A DNA stretch of 64,000 nucleotides, from assembly GCA_010645155.1 (NCBI GenBank), contig CM021314.1:9109052-9173051 (forward strand), in the 5' to 3' direction. The notes below the pieces were generated by a model. The model ran no database searches. It was given only the letters and a program-made list of their open reading frames with translations, and was not told where the DNA came from. The DNA comes from Tigriopus japonicus. Taxonomy: Eukaryota; Arthropoda; Copepoda; Harpacticoida; Harpacticidae. The first letter of the stretch is position 1, and every line of letters begins with the position of its first letter. Shown here piece after piece: positions 33,401 to 43,977 of the stretch. Position numbers and translations under genes: made by a program.

Positions 33401-35709
33401 CATAGGATACTGGAGGAGTGACGCTGGTAGTGGCTCCAAACATGGAAGACACCGTCAAAAGTGCGGTCATTCCCATGCCTACTCGACCTTTTAATGACAA
33501 GGATTAATTTGAATTTTGCTTGCTTACTTCTTGATTTTGCTTGATAAATGGTGCATACCCGGAATATGTTCGACTGGAATGAACATTGACAACCAACCCA
33601 AAGTAACAAAGAGCAATGATGGTAGATACGTTCTCAGAAGATGATAGGTAAGCTTGCGAGTCAAGGAGAGTCGCATAACGATAGACGGGAACACTCCTAA
33701 AGGTTAAAATGTGAAAAGTTTCGAGCATCAAGATTTTAATGCTATAAATTAGCAGCTAAATTTGGTATCAAAAGGTCTTTCCAAAAACACAATTGTAAAA
33801 TGTTGTAGGAAAAGGGCTTTCAACATTTTTAAGGAGATCAAAAGATCTCATTCTTGACGCAAGAATGACTTTCTCATAGTGACAAATTGATCACATTCTT
33901 CTGCATTTGAGAGCTTGCTTGGGCTGGATGAATTACGTATTTCAATTTTTAATTCAATGTAATTTTGAAATCAAAACTTATGTTAGTTCAAATAGTAAGT
34001 AACTTAGTACAAATTTTATTAAAACCATGAGCTCACCCTCATTTGGAAATTTCAAACAGATGAAGATTATATGATTCATCTTTTATTCTTCCTTTTTGCT
34101 GATCTTTGCTCTAAGATTTTATGAAACTACAAATTGAAATTTGAATTACTTTTTCAACTGCACAAACTCACATTAATCACAGGTATAAATTGTGACAAAA
34201 ATGATGCAAGGCATCTGAAGCACCCATCTGGGTTCACCTTTCAAGGGGTCCTTGTCTAAGTGAAAAATATGTAAGATACTTTACCTGTTTCGAAGAAGCT
34301 AGGTTTTCTATTGCACAAATTGACTTCCAGAAAATGCTGATTCAAGTTCAGATTATCACGGATTTGGCTTCCAGTTTCGTTCCATCCAAAATTAACCAAT
34401 GTCAAAACTGTACTCCAACTCTCGAAAAGAATATTACAATGTTGAGTGTCAACGGGATAGTTACTGAAGTCCATAGGGCAAGAAAGGTCCAGCGTGATTT
34501 TCAACGCATATAAGAGGGTTCGATCAGGGTAAATACGAAGGTATTCGGGAGTGAGAACATAAGAAGGGACCACAATGGACTTGGCAGAATCCACATAAAC
34601 ATCAGGAAACCAAATCGATGAGGTTGGGCTGCGATTCAAAACGAAGTAACCGAGATCCGCACTAGCATTCTTGGTGGTTTGTATTCGCGAATCTTTCCAA
34701 TGGGATCTTAGGATACACTCAAGACTAATAGATTGTGTTGGCTCATCAATGGCCAATATACCACCGAGAAATATGGAAAAATTCACCAGCAATGGGCCAC
34801 CATCAGGTGAGGGAGGAATCGTTTGGAAGTCATAACCGTCAGGGAGGAACACTGTATTGGAGAGATTAACTCCCAAAACGGATCTAGCGGATCCTACAAA
34901 GACAACAAACCAAGACAACCAGTCCATTTTGAATGACTTCATCAAACGATAGACAAATGAAACTGTCTATTTTAGAAATGTTCATCGGGATATTGAACAT
35001 CAATACATATTTTATAGGGTCACATACAATAGATATTGATCAATGGGCAGGATGGGAACTGACAATTAGAAGCACATCATTACATTTCAGTTTGGACGAC
35101 CAATGCAAATAACATGAATGTTCAATTACCAAATGGGTCCACAATCATCCTCAAAGAGCACTCGACTCAAATGAACAAAACTAAGTCAATGATCAAAACC
35201 AACTACCGATTCAACTCGAGACAAGTGGAACACTTTAGCTTCAACGCTTGGAACAAGCATCAAATTCCCAAGGACCTGTCCACTTTTTGTAGTTTGATCG
35301 AGAGTGTCTTGCACTTAACTAGAACCGAACTCAACCTAACCAATGGTTCGATTCTGGTTCAATGCTATGATGGAAGTACCAAAAGTGGTTTCTTCATCGC
35401 TTGTCTCATCATAGCCTTTGAATTAGGCACACAAAGTGAAACGAGCGTCTACAATACCGTGTTTGCCCTGCGAGAATGCCGTAGTCTTGTGGTAAGTAAT
35501 CGATGAAAATTTTGGTGCACCAAAACGAACGCTTTTATGATCCAAGTCAATATGGAAAACCATTTTAGCATTTTCCCTTTCCATTGTTCTTCTAGGTACC
35601 AAATGAAGTTCAATATAGAGCCGTTTACGAAGTGGTCTCCATGTTGGCCAAAATCTACAAACGAGCGAGCTCGAAACGAAAATCATCATCCATCATAACA
35701 ACCGTTTAG
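30466..35709 (+). CDS. Receptor with Ig-like, PAN and inactive PTP domains
   Basis: Six exons: 30466-30904, 30976-31218, 31931-32300, 32815-33029, 35091-35491, 35596-35709; 593 codons plus stop, all phases consistent. Signal peptide MQLRLKLIIIHLGIWNLVCS; an Ig-like region to about 145 (C...GVWTL); a PAN/apple-type domain about 148-227 (CQLRCQEIVNC, SGLKHC); a transmembrane segment about 256-277 followed by RRY; then one tyrosine-phosphatase domain. NRVRHILPYDESRL and ESDYINASI match the PTP fold closely. The catalytic elements are lost: WPD is WNK (about 476) and the HC-x5-R loop is QCYDGSTKSG (Cys514 kept, His to Gln, Arg to Lys). It is therefore most likely a pseudophosphatase receptor that binds phosphotyrosine or acts as a decoy. 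The exon 1 donor could also be at 30910 (+2 residues). Confidence 0.82.
31575..31760. repeat. Foldback element, family A, copy 3 (partial)
   Basis: One arm with GAATCATGATTTC, AGAGACCTTGCCT, CAGTATTCAGCTCAATGGAA and GAAAAGTTATGCCTTC, followed by the family's central GTGGTAAAACAATAACCAGAAGG. The second arm is missing or too diverged. It sits in the second intron of the receptor gene. Confidence 0.5.
32449..32666. mobile_element. GGGCCCAC-rich hAT-like MITE, copy 2
   Basis: The ends are CAGGGGTCGGCAATC and, in reverse complement, CAGTGATCGGCAACC, of the widespread hAT terminal type. The inside has repeated GTGGGCCC blocks. It lies in the third intron of the receptor gene. I do not see a clear 8-bp target duplication. 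Confidence 0.6.
33009..34945 (-). CDS. Cys-loop ligand-gated channel subunit, anion-type
   Basis: Three exons: 34945-34285, 33696-33559, 33487-33009; 425 codons plus stop. A signal peptide (MDWLSWFVVFVGSARSVLG) precedes a ligand-binding domain with the Cys-loop CPMDFSNYPVDTQHC (about 156-170, exactly 13 residues between the Cys), of the PMD type seen in glycine, GABA and glutamate-chloride receptors. Exon 2 gives TM1 (LLRTYLPSLLFVTLGWLSM). Exon 3 gives TM2 (GMTALLTVSSMFG, preceded by PGR where anion channels usually have PAR), TM3, a short TM3-TM4 loop and TM4 (ICIGIYFGVMIVFNIIYWL). Only one Cys is seen in the loop-C region. The ligand cannot be told. The gene lies on the opposite strand inside intron 4 of the receptor gene, and its last 21 coding bases overlap that gene's exon 4. 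Confidence 0.87.
33850..34010. repeat. Foldback element, family A, copy 4 (partial)
   Basis: One recognisable arm: TCACATTCTTCTGCATTTGA, a GCTTGCTTGGGCTGG tract, ACGTATTTCAATTTTTAATTC and AAACTTATG. It lies in the first intron of the channel gene and so also in the receptor intron. Confidence 0.45.
35010..35016 (-). promoter_or_regulatory. TATA box of the nested channel gene
   Basis: TATAAAA on the minus strand, about 65 bases upstream of the start codon at 34945 and about 75 bases before the acceptor of receptor exon 5 on the other strand. The nested gene thus has its own promoter within the host intron. Confidence 0.5.
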
Positions 35710-37263
35710 GATCAATCTCAATTTTAATGATGTCTTGAAAAGAATGAATTTTATGGTGAACACGAAAAATTCAAATCATCCTTTTTTTTGTTGTTTCTCG
35801 CACAGCTTGGATGAGAAAAAATGTGCAAAGTGAAATTTGCGAACGGACGAGATTCATGCACAGTAGCAAGTTTTGCCCTCCTTAGTATCCGTCGTTAGGA
35901 GAAATTAGCTCATTTTCTCGACCACTTTCGGTGAACACCTTCCAAGGAACCAACACCATCACGCAAAACTTTCAACCAACGACATTTGGCTCTGCAACAA
36001 GAGAGTTGTTAGGACTTGGGAATGACCAACAGACGCCCGAAGCGACCACCTCAGATCTCTGAAAAATTCACGAGAATTCAACCTTGCTTGGTGAAACAAT
36101 TCCGTTTAGTTTCACATTTTTAAATGAAGACAGGTTCAATATAGCGACGAATATTTTGAAGAAATTTTGGCATCTAAACAAATAAATCCCAGACCTTAAC
36201 TCAGATTATTTACGAGTCGAGGATGTCTGAGGGAAATTTCTTCTAATTGTAACGATTGAACGAGCCATTCAAGAGAGTCAGGCTAGGCTTTAATGGTTAG
36301 GAGAGAACCCACTATCAACAAAGTTTTGCAAGATGAACCGAAATAAATAGCCACAATTATATTCACTTCATGCTCAACAAAGTCACCAACAACCGTTGAA
36401 AAAAGTCTCCTGAAAAGTAGGTTAAGGATGGAGAGTTATATCTTGGTATAAAAATATATTTCGTAATCAATAGTAGTTAATGTCCTTTTCTAACATATAA
36501 CAAAATCCCAAGTTACAAGTAAAATACACTTTTATACTTAATTTCGTAATAGCAACCACTGCTCTAAAAATAAAATTAAAATAAAATATTTCAAAACAAA
36601 CAATTGCACTGAATGTGCCTTCAGTCTTCATTTGATCCTGAGCCTACTTCAATGAAAGTAAAATTTTCCATTAGGTTCAAGTTTCTCACTTACAAAAAAA
36701 ATCGTTTTTTGGGAAAAAAATATGTTACAACCCATAAAAGACATAAATAATATGTCCTCAAACTACTGTGCTGTGCTTTGGACATAAATTGTCAGTTAAA
36801 ACCCTTCAATTTTACTCCTGAAAGTGTTTCCTTCTCTAATGCACTGCAATGAAGTATCTCGTTAGAAACGGATGCTTGGCAATCTTATACTGTGTCTTCG
36901 CAAGAAAGAGTAAGAGGGAAACAACTCGAAGAGAGACTGAAGACGACGGTGCTTCAGTGTATGATGAAAAGAATTATCAGGATCATCAGTTGGTTGCATT
37001 CAAGAAGTCTGTTCAGTTCTTTCACTCGCACATGGACTTTGTGATGTTGTCGAACAGAAGCAGCATTATGGCTCCAGAATGAGACGGAGATTTGGATCTC
37101 GTGGAATGTCCAATGTGTCCGTCTGTAGGCTCAGGATAAAGATAACCTAGTGTGTGTTCAAATCGTATGAAATCAACGTGGAGCCTGCACACCAGACAAT
37201 TTTGAGTTGATCATGCTTGCATAGTATATTTCGACAAGGGCTCAAGCGATTCTTAGTGTCACC
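35710..37263. other. Intergenic region
   Basis: Downstream flank of the receptor gene and upstream flank of the next gene. A 77-codon frame at 36849-37082 begins with a hydrophobic stretch but has no domain or promoter support; it could be a small secreted peptide precursor or chance. Confidence 0.35.
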
Positions 37264-39170
37264 ATGAATCTCAAAACCATCACTGTCAGGTAAGAATCAC
37301 GTTGTTCTGTTCTGCCCTTTACATCCATTTTAAACACGTATTATTCGTGCTGATAATCCAGAAGAATACGAAAAGTACCGCCCAAAAACTCGCTCCTAAT
37401 CATGCAAGGATATTGTCGCTCTTTCTTCTGATGCCTTGTCCACAAGTTAGTACTTTGGTAACTGAGTCACAGTCACATAACCAACATCCTGGAAAGAACA
37501 AAGTAGTTCTAGCAATCCCACAATTTCAATAAGCGTAACCAAGGCATCTCCGGTTTCATGGAAACCCCCAGAAAAGGCCCACACTCGCTTGAAAAGCTAG
37601 TTTGTGACGTTTGATTTCAGGAACAAGCGAGAGGGCTATTAGCTGTATTCCGTACGTAATTTGCCTAGTTACGGGTTCGACACAAATCATAAATCTCGTC
37701 AAGTCTCCGCACTATCGCAGCCTTGAAAAATACACCCAAAGTACCATACATGGCTAGACAACCTTTCGGCATCGTTCACGATAGTTTTGTGCGTACTTCA
37801 AACCATTGGCAAATCCTGCTCGTGGGTGTTCTTGTGTCATCTCGAGTCAACAATGGAAACGTTCCTTTCTCTTCGGTTACCTTTTGTTTACCCCATGCAC
37901 TCAATCATTTGTCCATTGGGTAATAAAGTCTCTTTGAAATGGATCGTCTTGCAATACTTTCAGGGCCAATCTCCGATGTTTCGTCTCAATGGCGATTCTT
38001 TTCCTGGTCTTCTTTCACGTGTCCGTGGATGTCGCAAGTGGACTCGAGAGGAAAACCAAATTCTGGCTGTGTTTGACCCAAGTCACAAGATCGATGATCG
38101 ATTGTTCTCAACAAAGGCATCTACCTTGCTGCCGAGTCCTACGAAACACACGACGAAAGTCTTCTCGAAACATTCCCCCAGACAAGATGGCTCAAGAGTT
38201 TATCGAACTTTTAAAAGAAACCACTACCAAAACCACCACCAGAACCACCACTCTTAGCACAACTTTTATTACAACTATATTAAGTACTACCACTACTAGC
38301 ACTACTACCACCACTACCACCACTACCACCACTACCACTACTACTACTACTACAACAACAAGGACAACTGTAATGACCGGGACAACATCGATGGAGTTTG
38401 TTACCAGTCCTAGTACGACCACAACAACAACCACAACAACAACATATAGTGTTCCACAGACTTCGTTTACAATATCGACCCCAAGGGTTTACTCTGTACT
38501 TGCGACAACATTCATTCCAAAGGTAGAATCCGTATCTATCACGCCTGAGGTAGCGTCCTTTCGTCAAGATCCGATCCCGCCAAAACTCACCAAGGCTCAT
38601 TTCAAAGGTGGACATCGGCGAGGCATCCCTAAGAATAAGCGAAAGACCTTCTACAAGCCCAATCGTTACTTTGGACACCAATTTCACGAAGTCAAACCCC
38701 ATGTAGGCTACAATCGTGCTCTATGTATGAAGATCAAAGTACCGTGTCGCTTCGTGAACGACCATGCCTGCTGTCGATTTCAAATGCCCATTGGTTTGGT
38801 GGCCCGAGCCCGATCCATGGATGGTAGTGCGGACTTGAAATGGCGGGGATATCCTTGGCCAGGGAGCCACTCTACAGGTCCAGAGGCCAGAAGTCTGTTT
38901 CCGGCTCCGGTTTCAAGCTCGAGCCATGTGCAATACTCGCATGCCACCAATAAACGTTTGGTGAGAATTCCAGAATATCATTACAATGGCAGCCCTGAGG
39001 TGGCTTCAACCTTGTTGGACAATTGTTGGCGCCTTCATTACGTTGATTGTTCTGCGCAGAAATTTCAAAGCCATCCGTGTTGTAGATTAGTCACACAAGA
39101 AGAAAGTAATCCCATAAGTCCGAGTGACAATAGACTTACAAGATGGCTCAAGCTCAAAGATGTGTCATAG
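37264..39170 (+). CDS. Secreted Thr-rich protein with C-x6-C-x7-CC motifs
   Basis: Main frame 37989-39170 (393 aa), starting MAILFLVFFHVSVDVASG, a signal peptide. An upstream mini-exon 37264-37289 (MNLKTITV, GTAAGA donor, phase 2) joins in phase to an acceptor at 37963 and would add 17 residues; which start is used is uncertain. Three Cys clusters: an N-terminal C-x10-C-x7-CC, a central C-x6-C-x7-CC (CMKIKVPCRFVNDHACC), and a C-terminal C-x7-C-x9-CC. Between the first and second is a long Thr-rich, presumably O-glycosylated stretch. The pattern recurs in the next gene downstream (42679-43977), so the two appear to be diverged tandem paralogues. I recognise no named domain. An extracellular matrix or mucus role is inference. 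Confidence 0.7.
38222..38450 (+). repeat. ACN trinucleotide repeat coding poly-Thr
   Basis: Runs of ACC, ACT and ACA triplets encode nearly uninterrupted Thr. The triplets are mixed rather than pure, so the tract is partly stabilised against slippage. Reverse-strand Val-rich frames here are shadows. Confidence 0.85.
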
Positions 39171-39533
39171 AAGTGTCGGAAATGTTGACGTGCATGCATC
39201 ATGTTCTTATGATGTGGATATCAAAGCTACAATCAAACGGTTTTATCAACATGCTCTATATGTAAAGCTTGGGAAAGTAAATAATGTTGCCTCAGAGAAG
39301 TAAAAACGAGTTTGTTTGCCCTTCAGACATAATCTTGAATTGGATTGATTTATCGCTTCCGAAATGATAATCCATTGAATTATGTAGAGCAAAGGAAAAT
39401 ACGTGTACAAAATAATGTATCGTAACGTCACAAAAATTGAAAGCATTTTGGGTACCATTTTGTAGAATAGGCACATCTTCTTTGGTTTTTAGTTTTATTT
39501 TAGCATTTAAGAAGCATTCTTGGATTTACGAAG

Positions 39534-39539
39534 AATAAA
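39534..39539 (+). terminator. Polyadenylation signal
   Basis: AATAAA about 365 bases downstream of the stop codon at 39170, in AT-rich sequence, suited to the Thr-rich gene. Confidence 0.4.
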
Positions 39540-42225
39540 AGTTGATTTGAACATTCAATGTTTTTCTACTAATTTACAGTGTACTTGGATGATTTTTGAA
39601 ATATCCCCAGTATGTGCTAGGTAATTCAGAAATCTTTGACACTGCCAATAACTGTTGCAGTTATCCATGAGCAAAATTGAATCTAGTATAATACAAGGTA
39701 AACTGGCCTTTTTCAACAAACCTTGAAAAGGCCCTTGTCTTGTTTTACCAAAACAAGGAGAGAGATTGTGCTCAAAAAACTTCGAATGCTATCCAAATTA
39801 TTAAACGACTCGACAGGTCAACAAGAAAGTCTTCAGACAACAAACATAAATTACTAAAAAAAACTCTTATTTGTTTGGCCTGACAATTTTTGTTATTTGA
39901 TCATAAAATGATAACCATACCCATGAAGCAAATATAGTTCAATTTTTATAAAAAGGACTTCCTGTGGCCCTCAAACAGCATGGAGAACCTTGTTCTCAAG
40001 AATGGACAGCATAACAATGTTGGATCAATTCTATTTGGGAGGAAGGGGGTCATTCTAATAGGTCTGCTATCCTAAGACTCACTGATCACCCTGTAAAATT
40101 GACAGTACTTACTTAAAGGCTTTATATACAAAGAATCGCAAAGGTCTGGAATCGAAGGTCTTCTCTGATTAGAGGGTTCCTCGGGACCCAAGTTCTGATT
40201 GGTCAAGCAACCCCTTGCGCCAACGTGACTAGATGTAGCTTGTCTTGGAAGCTTTCAGGCCCCAAAAAATCACCAATTCGTGGCTTCTAAATCAAGATTA
40301 ACATTTTAAATGTTTTACGCGACTAAAAAAGAGAGGCCCCAACATTTTTTTGAAGTTTTAGACATGAGATTGTATGAAAAAGTGGAAAGAGTCAACCCCT
40401 TTCTTTTTTTGGACACCCTGATGATCTCTACTCTACATGAGATTGGGAGGGCAAGGAGAAGATAGGGGCTCTCAGTTGCTGAACAAAGGGTGGCATCTTA
40501 CATGTCATTTCCAAATTGGCGTTCCTGGACTTTCTGTGAGGAAAAAAATGCTACAGAATGCTGAAATTTCTTTATGCAGTAACATTCCAATTTGTAATTG
40601 CAACATGTATCTATTGGATTGAAAGACATTTAATCGCAATTTTCCTGGGACAAAAGCTTTCAAGACATGCCGCATCTAGTCACGCTGCCGCAAGATGTTG
40701 ATTGACCAATCAGAACTTGGGTCCCGAGGAAACATCTAATCAGAGAAGACTTTCGATTCTAGACCTTTGCCCTTCTTTATGTATAAAGCCTAAATGTACT
40801 TACAAGGTACAATCCTACCTTGACATATTATTGACATAATATTGACATACTCTAGCTGATTAAACAAATAAAAAAAACTACTTGCACCCCGGGTAAACCA
40901 ACAGGAAAGTCTCTAAAGATCCAAAATGTTGCCTGGGCGATACTTTTGAAGAAAACATCAACATACAAACTTCTTTGGAGGGCTTTTTCGTCCATAAATA
41001 CCCAGCTCCACATGATTTGAAAGGTCTACGTCAAGAGGGTACTCGCCAAATATGAAATGATACTATCCAGAATATGGAATTTCTGCCATATTTCATGGGG
41101 AAAATAACTTGCACTTGATGCTTAATTTGACTAGAAATGCTTAATTTGACTAAAGATTTCCACAAATTAAAGTCAAGAATGAGCACAAGTTCTGCAAATG
41201 CCAAAAGGGATTGCCTGATGTTTTGGACTAACGAAGCACCGACTTGGATGTAAAACAATCGATCTTTAGGTTGAACAGATTTTGATGTTTTTGGGTCTCT
41301 TTGACCGTTATGGGTATAAAGTAAGCCAGTATAAATAATTTTCAACTCGTGTGCCGACGATGTAATCATCCTTCTTCGTTGGAACACCATTCAAATTCGC
41401 AACAAGTATTCAATTATGGGATCCTTTTCCCCAACCAACAACAAAGCATACCTATCACAAAAAAGCGACGGTTTGGCCTAACCTCAGTTTCAGAGGCCAG
41501 GTCAGCCAGCACCTCAGGTGATGGTAGGGCTCAAATTTGTGTCTCCGTGCATCTCCAAGTTTCTCCGTGGTCGTCGACGGACGGGAACTGGGTGTACGTA
41601 CAACGGAGAAAACTTTCAATTTCTCCTCACCAACTGGTCACGGTGTTCATACACCCATCGACAGAAGAAGGTACCGTGGTTAAACTGGTGGTGGTGATGG
41701 TGAAGAAGTTGATGAAGATGGCGCCGTTGGAAGTGGTATTTCGGTATGGATTCGTCGATTTTTGCTTGATGGGACTCCATGCTATGACCTTAATATGGGA
41801 TTTTTCTTTTTTTTGTTCTTATTTAAGTCAAAACCATGGGAATGCAGAGCTTTTTAGATCCACTTAGCCTTGGTAGATATTTGATGCTCAGCATTCTAAG
41901 TGCGTCTTCAAGGTAAATGACAAAACCTCCACTGGCACTCAAAAGCGGCAATTTTGAATGTCATCTTGCGATTCCCACGTTGTGTGCGTGCTTATAGCTG
42001 GCCTGTTCTTGAATGCATCCTCGTGAAAAGTGTGAGGTGAGGTATCTTTAGAAGATCACCACCACCACTACTACTACTACTCCACCACCACATCATCATG
42101 ATGCTGATCATGATCATGATCACCATCACATTTTTCTTGTCCAGCCCTCGGCGTCTTTCTTTGCAGTGGTGACTCCTTTCAGTTCACTTCTACCCATCCT
42201 CAAGTTCGAAGTAGAGCGAGAGAGA
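39540..42225. other. Intergenic with a foldback element
   Basis: Region between the two cysteine-motif genes. Apart from the foldback at 40103-40815 and CAC/CAT/GATCAT simple repeats near 42055-42130, it holds only a 172-codon frame at 41349-41867 with no domain, signal peptide or splice support. Confidence 0.4.
40103..40815. repeat. Foldback element, family B
   Basis: Long inverted repeat. The left arm (40103-40262) and the reverse complement of the right arm (40645-40815) share GTACTTAC, GCAAAGGTCT, GTCTTCTCTGATTAGA, TCCTCGGGACCCAAGTTCTG and CGTGACTAGATG in the same order. The loop is about 380 bases. A diverged single arm is at about 59040-59170. Confidence 0.75.
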
Positions 42226-42325
42226 GAAAATTCAAGGTACCTACAGTATCTGAGACGTTCTTTCGTCGTCAAGGACTAGAAACCATCAACCCAACAAGCC
42301 TATTCTTTTCCACAATAGCATTAAA

Positions 42326-42664
42326 GTAAGTTGGAGTTTCATTCGTTTTCAGTCAAGTAGATATTGAGAGATCGACACCCGGTTTTGCCGGGAGGATCCG
42401 TCTAGATACTGAAGCTATTGATAATTTTTTGAGGACCTTCACAAGAAATAGCACAAAGCGCACATTATGTGCCGTGCTGATTTGGCGATAGCTTGGATAG
42501 AACTGGTTATAACTTGTTTCATACCAAGTGACAATTGGTTCAACAAGGATTAGGGGGTGAAGCCGACAACTCCCACTATTGAGTGGTCTGACCGGTGTTC
42601 CTCTCTCTCTCTACAAATATGTTGTATAATACCTCAGAAATCTGAAGCACATTATTCATTCCAG
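42326..42664 (+). other. 5'-UTR intron of the acidic C-x6-C-x7-CC gene
   Basis: Donor AAA-GTAAGT at 42326 and acceptor CATTCCAG ending 42664 lie just upstream of the ATG at 42679. The leader exon would be around 42230-42325. No clear TATA box is visible. Confidence 0.45.
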
Positions 42665-42678
42665 GATTCTCCTTCGAC

Positions 42679-43977
42679 ATGAAGACTACCTTGTCGCTAG
42701 TGGTTGTGTTTTTGGTGGCATTTTCATACGCTCAAACAGCCCGTCCTGGTGATGAGGACTCTGACGATGAAGCTGCCTTTGGAGGAGTCGGCACCACAGA
42801 GAAACCTCAGAAGTATGCTCCAGCATACTGTTGGAGCTTCCGATTGAATTGCGAGAAGCGAAAGGAGCATACATGCTGTAGATATCCTTTGCCCCCCAAA
42901 GACGGCCTCTCACCCAGTGCTTTAAATTCCATCCGACCGGCAGGAGTTAGAATCAGGCCTTTCCGTTTGCCAGGCAAAACTCCTGTGGAAAATGGAGAGG
43001 ACACCGAGAATGAAGGACAAGAACAAGCTGAAGGAGAGGATCGTCCTCAAGCACAGGTTGCTCAAGAAAAAAGGGAATCTTCCGACGAAGACTCTGATGA
43101 CAGCCCGTCTACTAACAGACCCCAGAGCGGATCCCTTTTCCGTAGAAAACCCAGCTTTTCCATGAAAAAGCCTTCAGTGGAACCAGAACAGAAAGCCACC
43201 GCTGAGAGTGAACCCAAGAGACCTAGTTTTTCTCCCATTCATAAGCCTGGTGGATTCATGTCCAAGCTTTGCACCCGATTAGTCACTGACTGCACAACTC
43301 AACCTACTCATCATTGTTGCAAGCAAAAATTGGAACAAGCGGCAGACAGTGCTCCCGAAGAAGCTGAACAGACCCAAGAAGAGCCAACAGAAGAAGGCGC
43401 ACACGAGGGAGAAGAGATCCAACAGACTGGAGAGGCTGGACAAGAGGACCAAAACGCTCCCATTCAAGAAGAGGCTCAATATGAGCAAGACAGTCAAGCA
43501 AACTTGGAACAAGAGCAAGAGGAGGAACAGGAGGGAGATGAACAAAATCCTTCCATAAGAGATGTTCAAGACGACTATGTGGGAGATTTTGAGGATGAAG
43601 AGGTTGGACCCAACGATCCTACCGAGCAACCAAGTCTGGACGAAAACTATCCCGTCCTTGAAAATCAAGACCAATCAGATGTTGTGCCTTCAGTCACTGT
43701 CGTGGATATTGTCACAGGAAACCTTGGAGGTCAAGTGGCTCCCTCTGAAGGTGATTACCAACCAGGCTCTCCTCTTCCAGGACAACAGGGTGGGGAGCAA
43801 GTAGAATACTATGAGTATGATGATGAAGAATTCCCTGCCTATCCTGCGGGAGAACAAAAACAAGCCATCTTGTCTCAACCCGAGGCTGGTGTGTACCAAA
43901 AGATTCCTGCCGAGTGCTTCACCCGAGCTTATGATTGTAACACGGACCCAGCTCAGCTCTGTTGCTCCTATCAGTAG
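42679..43977 (+). CDS. Secreted acidic protein with three C-x6-C-x7-CC motifs
   Basis: Single coding exon, 432 aa, with a signal peptide (MKTTLSLVVVFLVAFSYAQ). Three Cys clusters have identical spacing: CWSFRLNCEKRKEHTCC near the N-terminus, CTRLVTDCTTQPTHHCC in the middle and CFTRAYDCNTDPAQLCC at the very C-terminus, each C-x6-C-x7-CC. The linkers are Ser/Pro/Lys-rich (first) and strongly Glu/Gln/Asp-rich (second), with a Tyr/acidic stretch YYEYDDEE. There are no other Cys, so each cluster could close two disulfides or pair across copies. The neighbouring Thr-rich gene upstream has the same type of cluster. I do not recognise the motif; an extracellular structural or mineral-binding role is inference. 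Confidence 0.85.
   Translation: MKTTLSLVVVFLVAFSYAQTARPGDEDSDDEAAFGGVGTTEKPQKYAPAYCWSFRLNCEKRKEHTCCRYPLPPKDGLSPSALNSIRPAGVRIRPFRLPGKTPVENGEDTENEGQEQAEGEDRPQAQVAQEKRESSDEDSDDSPSTNRPQSGSLFRRKPSFSMKKPSVEPEQKATAESEPKRPSFSPIHKPGGFMSKLCTRLVTDCTTQPTHHCCKQKLEQAADSAPEEAEQTQEEPTEEGAHEGEEIQQTGEAGQEDQNAPIQEEAQYEQDSQANLEQEQEEEQEGDEQNPSIRDVQDDYVGDFEDEEVGPNDPTEQPSLDENYPVLENQDQSDVVPSVTVVDIVTGNLGGQVAPSEGDYQPGSPLPGQQGGEQVEYYEYDDEEFPAYPAGEQKQAILSQPEAGVYQKIPAECFTRAYDCNTDPAQLCCSYQ

Noticed and set aside
36849..37082. 77-codon frame with a hydrophobic start
   Set aside because: No domain, processing sites in a clear pattern, or promoter; mentioned only in the intergenic description.
38192..38434. Poly-Val frame on the minus strand
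   Set aside because: Reverse complement of the Thr-coding ACN repeat.
41349..41867. 172-codon frame
   Set aside because: No signal peptide, domain, splice or promoter evidence, and mixed low-complexity composition; not reported as a gene.
43279..43674. Leu/Phe-rich frame on the minus strand
   Set aside because: Shadow of the Glu/Gln-rich coding region on the plus strand.
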